A stretch of DNA of 64,000 nucleotides from Adiantum capillus-veneris (lineage: Eukaryota > Streptophyta > Polypodiopsida > Polypodiales > Pteridaceae): contig CM043959.1 of the NCBI GenBank assembly GCA_014529385.2, positions 86,923,529 to 86,987,528 of the forward strand, in the 5' to 3' direction. This document shows positions 9,627 through 18,698 of this stretch, in pieces. The translations under genes were made by a program, and so were the position numbers. Numbering within the stretch: position 1 is the stretch's first letter; the number at the start of each line of letters is the position of its first letter. The notes below the pieces were generated by a model. That model searched no databases and was not told the origin of the DNA. It saw only the letters and a program-made list of their open reading frames with translations.

Positions 9627-12600
9627 AGGATCTCAGGATCAAGGTCTTGGGACACAAGGTAAGGCAGACTTTCATTGTTATGGATTTTTCCAAGCATCCT
9701 ATGTCATTTGAGATGATCTTAGGGCGTCCATTCATGAGAGACGCAAAAATGGTGCATGACTGGTCCAAAAACCACGTCTACTTACAGTTCCAAGACTCTG
9801 TCATTCGAGTTGATCTTTTAAGTGGTCGAACGCATCCTCTAGGAAATAAATTCATCATTGATAATCAATCAGACACAACAATTCACTCAGCTCCATTACA
9901 GTATTGTTACACGTGTAACAAACACACGGATATTGGGGAGAACTCTCCTTATATGGATATCCTACCCGGAATGGCTGAGTCAGACAATGTCGATTGGGTG
10001 TACCTAGCGGCAACTATAGATACATGGGGAGCTAGAGGAACAACCTGGGTAACACCAGATGGGGAAGAGATACCACACATTGCACCGGTAAACATGTTAG
10101 GTGTAGCGCATGTAACATCCGATGATAAGAAAGAGGCACACCTACCTGAGAGTGAAACCGATGATTCCTCAAAGGCTTCAGGCCAATTCACATCAAAAAC
10201 GGAATCTCAGGGAGAAATGAATTCAGAACCTGAAGAAACATCGAGTGAACCAAGTATAGAAACTGAACACTCAAGGCCTAGTACGACCATCTATGGTAAT
10301 TTATATGAGAGTGAAGAAGATACAAGCGAAGACCTATCAGGCGAGTCGAGTTCAAACATTTACCAAAATCAAAACCTTAACAAGAAACAAAGGTCATATA
10401 AGAGACGACGATATCGAGCAAATGTGAGAGCTAGGATAAACAAGGAAAGATCTACTGCAGACTGGCTTAGCTATCTAGGGGCATGTGATGCTCATCGAAA
10501 TCTAGTAGACAATTGGGGTGAACATCTCCAGAGTGTCATGTGGTGCAGCCCGCGACCCATTGACCTCGCTCAATTGGAGGTTACAGAGCCGAAATTGAGT
10601 CGAACTATAAGAAGATGTCAAAACCGAGAGTTAGCACAACAACAAAAGGAGGCAGAACTAAAAGAAAGGTCTCCGTCAGGACAAGAGCCTGCTGACTTAC
10701 ATACGGCTCCTGAACATTTTAAATCTTATACCACGGGGGAGCGAAAGGTTGTGTATGCCAAAGCCCAACGAATACCTACCAATGGAAGCAGTGGAGTCTA
10801 TGATGGTCCAGCGGTAGTTAAAGAGATAGAATTAGCAGAACAAGGTGAGGAGTCTAAACCAGTCTTTATTGCTCAAGACCTTACCAAAACTGAAGAGGCT
10901 GTACTTAAGGAGCTCCTCAAGGAATACAAGGATATCTTTGCTTGGACATATCATGACATGAAGGGCGTTCCACCTTCTGTGGTGCAACATACAATTCCCA
11001 TGATCAACACTGCTAAACTCGTCGTGCAACGACCCTATCCAATGAATCCTAAGTACGCCAAAATTGTACAAGAGGAGATTGAAAAACTTATCCAATGTGG
11101 ATTCATAGACCCTATTGAGCACTCAGAATGGGTTTCTCCAATAGTCATTGTGCCAAAAAAGAATGGGAAACTAAGAGTGTGCGTGGACCTCAAGAAAGTT
11201 AATGCAGCTACTAGGAGAGATCATTATCCCTTGCCATATTCAGAACATGTGCTTGAAAGAGTTGCGGGCAAGGAAGCTTATAGCTTTTTAGATGGGTACT
11301 CTGGTTACAATCAAATCATAATTGCATTAGAGGACCAAGCTAAAACTGCTTTTATCACAGAGTTTGGAGTGTTTGCATTTCGTGTTATGGCTTTTGGCTT
11401 AACGAATGCCCCTGCTACATTCCAACGATTAATAAACACTGCGTTTAAAGAATTTCTAAGGGAGTTTTGTGAAGCTTTCCTAGACGACCTTTGTGTTTAT
11501 TCTTCTTGGGAGAAGCATTTGTTATATCTACGAAAAATATTTGAAAGGTGCAGATTTTATCGCATCTCATTGAACCCTTTCAAATGCCAATTTTGGGTTA
11601 AGCATGGAGTCATTCTAGGGCATATAGTGTCCAAGAACGGGATATCCACAGATGAGAGTAAGATTAAAGCCATTGCCGATTTGCCACCACCTACTAACTA
11701 TAAAGGAGTTCAAAGATTTATGGGCCATGTTGGTTATTATCGAAGGTTTATTTTAAACTTTGCCGAGATAGCGCGTCCATTGTACAAGCTTCTTATCGAG
11801 TTTCACTGGACGGAAGAATGTCATCAATCTTATGAGTTATTAAAGAAGGCCCTAACAAGTGCTCCAATCCTGCGAACACCTGATTGGAATGTACCTTTTC
11901 ATGTGCATATTGATGCATCAAATTTTGCTATTGGGTGTGTTCTAACTCAACCAGGAGAACACAAATTGGACTACCCTATTAGCTTTGCAAGTCGCCAATT
12001 AAATGATGCCGAGATGAACTACACTACTACAGAGCGCGAAGGTCTAGCTATGATTTACGCAGTAAAGAAATTTCGCTATTACCTTCTTGCTACCAAGTTT
12101 GTGTTTTATGTTGATCATCAAGCATTGCTATATTTGGTAAACAAGCCGTGTTCCACAGGTCGAATTACACGATGGTTGTTAATTCTTCTTGAGTTTGACT
12201 TCACCGTTGTTGTGAGGCCTGGGAGGAAACATGTCATGGCAGATCATTTATCTCGTATCCCTAATGGCGAAGCTCCTACGGGGGTTGATGATGAATTGCC
12301 TGATACTCCTTTGTTCATTGTTGAGACAATGCCTGAATGGAGTGAAAAGATTGTTACCTTCTTAGTTAATGGTTTTCCACCCAAAGAACTGCGAAAAGAT
12401 ATAGCTCGAAAATTAATCAAGGAATGCGAACCCTATTGCTTACTGGCCGGAACTCTCTATAAGAGAGGAAAAGATGATGTTCTTAGACGTTGTGCCCGCG
12501 AGGATGAGCATTTATATATTCTACAAGAGGCACACATGGGCGTAGCTGGTGGTCACTTTTCAGGAAAGTTGACTGCCCGAAAGATCTTACAGTCAGGCTA

Positions 12601-12973
12601 TTGGTGGCCCACTCTGTTTAAGGATGCATCACTTTTTGCAAAGGGATGTGATGAATGCCAACGCTTCAACAAGCCACAAAGAAGGGATAAGATGCCTCTA
12701 CATCCCATCAAGGTAACCCAACCATTTGAAAAGTGGGGCTTAGACTTTGTAGGACCGATTAGTCTGGCTGCACGTAACACACAATCACGATATATCATTG
12801 TCGCTACTGACTATGTAACAAAATGGGCTGAAGCAAAAGCAACACGAAAGGTGGATGCAAAAACAACAGCTAAGTTCCTCTTTGAGAACATTATCACACG
12901 TTTTGGATGCCCCTTTGAACTTGTGAGTGACAATGGAACTCATTTTATAAATGAAGTAATAAAAGAACTCACA
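9620..12973 (+). pseudogene. E1 pol part 1: PR C-half, RT, RNase H, integrase N-half
   Basis: Domains in order: protease second half (MILGRPFMRD, about 9710-9740); an acidic Ser/Glu-rich linker of about 300 residues; RT with VPKKNGKLRVCVDLKKVN, FLDGYSGYNQ, FGLTNAPATF and the active-site box FLDD (about 11480); RNase H with HVHIDASNFAIGC, TTEREGLAMIYA and VDHQALLYL; integrase zinc-binding H-H-C-C (EAHMGVAGGHFSG ... CDECQ, about 12530-12660); and the DDE core (WGLDFVGP, LVSDNGTHF). Reverse transcription would occur in the particle and integration in the nucleus. The frame is open until E2 and its flanking micro-inversion interrupt the integrase after VIKELT at about 12973. The third catalytic residue (Glu) lies past E2, near 34600. 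Confidence 0.9.
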
Positions 12974-13047
12974 TTACAAAATGATGGGTGTGAGCAAAAA
13001 TGCGGGTGTGATCCTCTGCTGGCTCAACAGATATCATGAAGTTTGAC
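12974..13047 (-). other. 74-bp micro-inversion over the E1/E2 junction
   Basis: Bases 12974-13029 are an exact reverse complement of the first 56 bp of the E2 LTR (33614-33669). Bases 13030-13047 are 18 bp that, when reversed, fit the missing E1 integrase codons and end in ATATC, the TSD seen at 34547-34551. The segment was therefore flipped in place after E2 integrated. Confidence 0.88.
13030..13034 (-). repeat. TSD of E2 (left copy, inverted with the junction)
   Basis: GATAT here is ATATC on the minus strand. It lies next to the inverted LTR start and matches 34547-34551. Confidence 0.75.
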
Positions 13048-13273
13048 ATTGATTGTAATAAATGTCTTTCCGACATTAATTTTGATTTGAGCCATTCATT
13101 AAGTAACGGGACTCAATTGAGTTTCCAGCTTGTAATCCCGACGTAATTTCACCTGCTGATGTAAATAATTAGAGATGTTCTCACCTCCAAGGCGGAGGTA
13201 TATAAGCCAAAGTTTTGTAACCTAAAGGGATTGAATTATTAATCAAAGTGAGTTTTGAGCGCCGTGACTATGT

Positions 13274-13306
<33 letters not shown>

Positions 13307-13930
13307 TTATCTCCTTGCTACGCGAGCTACGAGGCCGCCATTGGAGAAGCGACACCGCCATTGCGTTAGCAACGGTAAAAGCTACGCACAGATACCAAGA
13401 GTGCGCGCTATCGGCTTCTACGTGTGGTAAGTTCCTACGAGCTTCGGTGTGAGTTTTCTTCCAACTCGTGTGTCGGAATAGAGCGTGCAGCATATCTATA
13501 GAACCACAACGAGTAGAGCTACACATTAGTACCATCGGGCTCAAGTTTCGGTCACCTGAATTTTTCGGCCTGTCTTCATACGCGTTTACCGCACGGAGTG
13601 GTTATAGGTTGATTTTGCAGTTCAAGTCTTTAGGGTGTTGTTCTTACCTAGTGTATAGACGTCCCCTTGAGTTTGAGATCGATTCAATGATTCTAGATCC
13701 TGTTTCGTATAGCATTCGTTCGTAGTACGGATTTCAGTCACTTGATTATTTTAGAACTTAGATTTGATTTCCTTAGTAGTGATTGTCATTAGAAGGTCGA
13801 GTAGGTGATTTGACACCCACCTAGTTGTTTCCATGCGCCTGCGGGTCAAGCTTCGTCCTCGTCTGACAAATTCTGTTGTTGGTTGAGTTCTCGCTATTTA
13901 GCTTCCGCTAGCGGCGTAACCGCCTTAACA
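13048..13930 (+). repeat. E2 left LTR (positions 59 to end)
   Basis: Nearly identical to 33672-34546, with about five substitutions by eye and a longer (GA)n tract. It ends CGCCTTAACA. Only three or four T bases follow before pol sequence, so the PBS and leader are missing here. The first 56 LTR bases sit in the micro-inversion on its left. Confidence 0.92.
13198..13208 (+). promoter_or_regulatory. TATA box of E2 left LTR
   Basis: GTATATAAGCC, conserved in the right LTR near 33822. A (GA)n tract follows at 13275-13304. Confidence 0.7.
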
Positions 13931-13934
13931 TTTT

Positions 13935-14726
13935 CCACCTAGACCGGTGTACATAGCCACAGATTTGTCCCCAAGCGAGGAAGAGAGACTTTTGAGTCTT
14001 CTCAGAGAGTATAGGGATGTGTTTGCATGGTCTTATAAGGACTTAAAGGGAGTTGACCCATCGATATGCCAACACTCAATCCCACTGAAACAAGACGCAA
14101 AGCCTAGCAGACAGAGACCATACACATATAATGATACTTTTGCTAAGCGAATCAAGGAAGAGATAGATAAGCTAATGGAAGCTGAATTCATATACGAGAT
14201 TGAACACACCGATTGGGTATCTCCGATTGTGGTAGTACCTAAGAAGAACGGAAAACTCCGAGTGTGTGTCAACTTAAAGAAAGTGAATGCTGCAACAATC
14301 AGGGACAATTATCCCCTGCCGATAACTGATCATGTTCTAGAGCGTGTATCAGGGAAAATAGCATACTCCTTTCTTGATGGTTTTTCAGGATATAACCAGC
14401 TAGCCATAGCATTGGAAGATCAACATAAAACAGCTTTTGCAACGGAGTGGGGAATTTATGCTTATCGAGTTATGCCTTTTGGTCTAACCAATGCTCCCGC
14501 AACCTTCCAGAGGCTGATGACGCATGCTTTCAAAGAATACTTAAGGCTGTTTCTCAAAATATACATGGATGACTTATGTGTACATTCTCTACTGAGAGAT
14601 GAGCATCTAGAACACCTAAGAAAAGTATTTGAGAAATGTAGGACATATCGCATTTGTCTCAATCCTGAGAAATGTGTGTTTATGGTCCGACAGGGCAGAA
14701 TTCTGGGACATATTGTCTCACAAAAC
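13935..14726 (+). pseudogene. E2 RT fragment fused to the left LTR
   Basis: About 264 codons of reverse transcriptase, nearly identical to the minus-strand pol at about 21,660-22,460. The visible boxes are VPKKNGKLRVCVN, FLDGFSGYNQ, FGLTNAPATF and the active site YMDD (about 14565). It begins abruptly three or four bases after the LTR end, with no PBS, gag or protease. It ends at 14722-14726, where AAAAC is shared with the inverted ORF3 that follows. The few differences from the minus copy (for example N/S, I/T and K/E changes) show that the copies come from very close relatives. It has no start of its own and is not a functional gene. Confidence 0.9.
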
Positions 14727-15292
14727 TGGTTGTATAATCGGCAAAGGGTTGCCGCTCGTTGATCTGCCATATCTGCGTAGGTTGTATTTTGTTTCTTTGA
14801 TCCATAGACCTCTATGGCCTCCCTTCTTTCTCTGACAGAACTCCCTTTGTTGTGCAGCTTCAATGCATCTGCAATGAGCTATGGAGTGATCTGTACTTCA
14901 ACTGTTTCTCCATCCATGGCTGTCAACGTGGCTTTCCCATCCTTCTGAATGGATGTTGCCAACTCATACACTCTTCTTGTGTCTACACCTGATGGTCTCG
15001 AGGTGAAGAACCTGTGTAAGTCAGCCTTTTCCAGGTATCTGCTTATGTTCTCTGATCTGCTATAGTCCACTAATTCTCGTGGGATCATAGGTACATCGAC
15101 CGATTGCCCTTGAGGATCTCTGAAAGTCCCCTGGTAGATCTTTATTCCCTCTTTTTCTAGTACTGCTTCCTCCACCCAAGTCTTGGTTGGCTTGAGGGTT
15201 TCTGTTGGAATATCAAAAGGTTCTGCCTCTGCAAGAGCATCCTTGATGGTTGGTCTTTTTCTCTTAGTTGCCGATGACTTAGCGGAATCCAT
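14722..15292 (-). pseudogene. Truncated ORF3 of the inverted E2 core
   Basis: The first ~190 codons of ORF3 run from ATG at 15292, almost identical to 30307-30876 on the plus strand (one visible A/V change near residue 43). The frame is open up to the junction with the RT fragment. The homology ends inside the codons for LYNQF, so about 82% of the protein is missing. It marks the 3' truncation point of the minus-strand sister copy. The upstream region on its right contains five palindromes, as expected for the native ORF3 upstream region. Confidence 0.88.
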
Positions 15293-15459
15293 GGATCCTG
15301 TAACTCCAATTACAGAAGTTAGCGTCTTTTTAGTACTGAAAGCCGAAATGAAGCTTTTAACTATTCAAATGACTTGAAAATTGAAACATGAGCTATTCAG
15401 GGCCTAAGGATGCAATGTAGGTGAAAAAATATGCAAACTGGGCTCAAAAACATGCTTGA

Positions 15460-15481
15460 GACATCATACGCGTATGATGTC
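15460..15481. repeat. 22-bp palindrome, copy 1
   Basis: Perfect palindrome: GACATCATACG followed by its reverse complement. Upstream of the truncated ORF3, about 170 bp from its ATG. Confidence 0.95.
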
Positions 15482-15743
15482 TTTTGTGTCAGAATGACTT
15501 CATATTGGTTGTGCTTGTAGCTGATAGTGTATACATGAGTGTCATATGCTTGGATTTGAGTTTGGATACCATTTGGTCAAGTTCTGGTCAGTTTAGTCCA
15601 ATTCAGGCTCTTGGGCAAAATTTTGAAAGGGAAATGGATTTTATGATCCAAATTGGATAAAACTTGGTGGATTACTTTCAAATGGCATGTAGAACACTTC
15701 TGTTTGGTGGTTGAAGCCCTTAGATGCCAAAATCACATAGTGA

Positions 15744-15765
15744 GACATCATACGCGTATGATGTC
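15744..15765. repeat. 22-bp palindrome, copy 2
   Basis: Same perfect palindrome, 284 bp from copy 1. Confidence 0.95.
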
Positions 15766-15878
15766 TTTTAGTGCATTTTTGGACCAATTTTCTCTATAAG
15801 CTTGGATTTGGCTTTAGATAGGCTTATTCAGTGGGTTTATCAAGTTTGGGTAGAATTTGGACTAAAAATGGCTCTGGG

Positions 15879-15900
15879 GACATCATACGCGTATGATGTC
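15879..15900. repeat. 22-bp palindrome, copy 3
   Basis: Same perfect palindrome, 135 bp from copy 2. Confidence 0.95.
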
Positions 15901-16163
15901 TTTTTCATCAATTTTTCATGGGATTGGTTCTGTGGACTCTCCATGTGCTAGTGAAGGACTGTTTATACTCAAATCTTGGTTTGGACTTGAATATGTTGGA
16001 TTTGGGACAAAAATAGGCTTTGTATGAAGGATTTCCTCTTAATTGGGCTAATGGGGTGATCCACTTGACCAAATGGTTCCAAACTTCATATGTAGCATGT
16101 ATTAGATATATATAATGGATGTATGATGACAAATGAGCATTTTTGGCTCTGTAAGTGCAAATA

Positions 16164-16185
16164 GACATCATACGCGTATGATGTC
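16164..16185. repeat. 22-bp palindrome, copy 4
   Basis: Same perfect palindrome, 285 bp from copy 3. Confidence 0.95.
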
Positions 16186-16446
16186 TTTTGTGTCAAAATG
16201 GTGCTTTTTGGTTCCAGATAGCTTGTAGATGTGTTAATCAACAATCCTACAAAGTTTCAATGAGTTTGGAGTTATTTTGACAAAATTAGGACCAAAAATC
16301 AATTTTATGGCCTACTTTGCGTCTTTTTGGTTTTCTTGGGTTTTCTAACTCCAATTCTCATGATACTTGGTTCATAGGATGTGATTAACATGTGGAATGA
16401 GGCTATGCACTCAAATGTTGAAATGGATGTGAAAATCATGCTGTGA

Positions 16447-16468
16447 GACATCATACGCGTATGATGTC
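16447..16468. repeat. 22-bp palindrome, copy 5
   Basis: Same perfect palindrome, 283 bp from copy 4. Confidence 0.95.
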
Positions 16469-17901
16469 TTTTCTTGAAATGTTGGTCTTTTTGTGCAAAG
16501 AATGCTTTGTGCTAGTGCCCTAAGCCCTGCTAACTAGTTTTCAACTTAAAAAGTCATCAGTTTAGCTAAAAAGCCCCCTTATAGGCATTTCAGTCTCCGA
16601 AGTCGTCTTTTTGCCTTGGAGTTGAATTTCTTCAACTTTTCTTCTTGAGAGTTGCATTTCCAGCTCATTGGATATGTTGTGAAGCCATCCAGTTGGTTGG
16701 ACTTGACTTTGGCTCCCCGTTCTCCATCTTTATCCATTTGGTTGCTCGAAAGTGTCTTTTTCACCATCGGTAAGTGAATCAGCTTTCTTTTGGGTTTTGC
16801 TTGCAAACATAAGTCATCCATGTATAGTTGAAACTGCTCGTGAAGTTTCATGTCATTTGGTCGTCAATTTTAGCCGTTATGCCAAAATGACGCTTTGTGT
16901 GTCCGCAGCCGAATCGGTTGTTCCGACCTACTTTTGGTGATCCAAACCCGGAGATACTCCATGGTTGCATTGCCCTCGATGTTGTTAAGCTTCCTGAGAA
17001 GTTTTGTGTCGTTCCGACAACCTTTTTTCTGTTTGCCTCTTGCAGGCTCTGTTGACCTAGGGTTTTTCCAGTCGTTCTTTCTCGAGCTTTGAGTGCTAGA
17101 AACTCATCTTCTATGTTAGGGTAACCCACCTCTAAGTTCTTGCAAAGTTTGGTTAGGCGGTTGTGCCCCTACCTAGCGTTCTTCCCCATTCCCCGTCTGC
17201 TCTTGTTTCTTGGTTTTGGTGAGTTTTCGCGACAAAAGTTAACGATAAGCATCAAAAGCTTATGGCAACGAGTCTACCTCTCATGTCTGGTGTCCTCTGA
17301 GCTCTCGTAGCAGTCGTAGAAGGCGGTAGAAGGTCGGATGCTCCTGTGTGCTCTTTGCTCTCTCCAAGAAGGTAATAGTGGAAATGAGCTTGATAGTGAA
17401 GTGAAAAATACTTAACTTCGGGCTTCCCGGATCACTTGTTACCAAATTTGACATGTGCTCCTATCTCGTCGTGAAATGCACTTTAGGATTTGAAATTCCT
17501 CAATTTGGACTCCATTTGACCTGTTTCTGAGAAATCTGTCCACTTTGCCAAAATTCTGTCATTTCGGGCTTTCCGCAACTTTTTCAGAATTGTACTCCAT
17601 TTTTACCATGGGTTGCCCTTGTCATTAGGACCATCACCGTCTATTCTTTTCTTTTTTCCGATCTCATTTCACCTGCTTTTTTATTTTTCTTTTATTTTTA
17701 TTAAGAAAATCATAAAAAATAAAGGAAAATAGCAAATTGAAGCCAAAAAATTCCAAACATACATGATAAATAGCTGGTAACCCTGGACTTGGATTACCAC
17801 TTTTTTCCACTTTTTAGATCCAAAAACACTCTTATTTAGTGATATTTACACATATAGAGACCCAAATTCATCATTTGATCTCTTCTTGTTGCAAAACAAG
17901 G

Positions 17902-17909
17902 TATATAAG
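17902..17909 (-). promoter_or_regulatory. Putative internal TATA box, E2
   Basis: TTATATAC on the minus strand, about 130 bp downstream (in sense) of the internal PPT-like tract. E1 has the same arrangement. No transcription evidence. Confidence 0.4.
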
Positions 17910-18039
17910 GGCATAAATATTATCAATATCCGCAATCAAACATAAAAAATTGCAAAATCATGTAAGACACTGCCCTTGTAATATAATTTTTGTTTTTCTT
18001 TGTTTTTTCCGCTTGTAGCTGCTTTGTAGCTCCTGTATA

Positions 18040-18053
18040 CCTCCCCCCCTCCT
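18040..18053 (-). other. Internal PPT-like tract of E2
   Basis: On the minus strand AGGAGGGGGGGAGG, about 20 bp after the pol tail stop. It shares the 12-mer GGAGGGGGGGAG with the terminal PPT at 33602-33613. Confidence 0.6.
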
Positions 18054-18074
18054 AGTCTGAGTCCTCCCGGACGA

Positions 18075-18698
18075 CTATGAAGTGTCTGTGGGTGAAGCAT
18101 TGTAGTTGTTTTGGTCATAAGTTCCCAATGCAATTGTAGAGCGACGATACAACATTCTTTCCAATAAAGCTGCTCTTTGTTTGATTGAAAGATTGGTGGT
18201 CGGGTTTTGGGTTGGTTTTGGCACGTCGGTAGTAGAATCAGTAGATGGGTTCTTCATTATCTTGTTGTCTTTTTTCACAATCCAAATCTGCCTCCGCTTT
18301 GCTTGTGCTTGCCACAAACTCTTTGCGACCCAAACCTGCGTTGATCTGTGTGTTGATTTCCTCGCCTTGAAATACCTAGGAGTTTCCGTTGATTGTATTG
18401 AAGTGAGTTCCTTTTTACAAATCTTTGGGATCCAAATTTGCTGGCTGTAGCTTTGTGCCGTCATGAACTTCTTTGGAATCCAGATCTGTTTCACTTTCCT
18501 TGATTGTTGGGGATCACTCTGTTGTCTGGTATTGAAGACTCTGTTTGTGTTTTCTGACACCACCTTTTTTGGTCTCCATACCATCTTAGACTCCGTTTTT
18601 TTCCAAGGTTGAGCTGTTATATTATTGCTTGTCTTCCTTATCCACTGTTGAGAATTCCTCGTCGAAGAGTAGTCCGGTTGTATAGAAACTTTTGGTTG
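18075..18698 (-). CDS. E2 pol C-terminal tail with W-x-P-K repeats
   Basis: This stretch is in the same codon register as pol but separated from it by TGA at 18699-18701. It is basic, Gln/Lys/Ser-rich and low in hydrophobic residues, and carries at least five variants of one short motif: MVWRPKK, QIWIPKK, QIWIPKI, QVWVAKS and QIWIVKK. Two weaker ones precede them (QQWIRK, QPWKK). It ends at 18075. The equivalent part of E1 (35864-36460) has the same motif type in the same place, after a TGA, so the segment is a conserved part of the polyprotein plan. Function is unknown. Evenly spaced Trp/Lys motifs in a disordered tail would fit RNA or protein binding, which is inference. An ATG at 18584 could start it independently. 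Confidence 0.6.
   Translation of the reverse strand, partial: QPKVSIQPDYSSTRNSQQWIRKTSNNITAQPWKKTESKMVWRPKKVVSENTNRVFNTRQQSDPQQSRKVKQIWIPKKFMTAQSYSQQIWIPKICKKELTSIQSTETPRYFKARKSTHRSTQVWVAKSLWQAQAKRRQIWIVKKDNKIMKNPSTDSTTDVPKPTQNPTTNLSIKQRAALLERMLYRRSTIALGTYDQNNYNASPTDTS

Larger units (their letters stand above)
15293..18074 (-). other. E2 region between pol tail and ORF3
   Basis: 2.8 kb without a convincing gene. In the sense direction it begins with a PPT-like tract and a TATA box, then AT-rich sequence, then five copies of the 22-bp palindrome before the ORF3 ATG. Short ORFs at 16579-16851 and 17129-16848 show no recognisable domain. One 20-bp stretch (16807-16826) is identical to the YMDD-coding part of pol. 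Confidence 0.65.

Noticed and set aside
13255-13725. Short ORFs within the E2 LTRs (also at 29313, 33867, 34084)
   Set aside because: They recur only because the LTR is repeated; composition is not protein-like.
15460-16468. CRISPR-like array from the repeated 22-mers
   Set aside because: Spacing of 125-289 bp, perfect palindromes, plant retrotransposon context and no cas genes.
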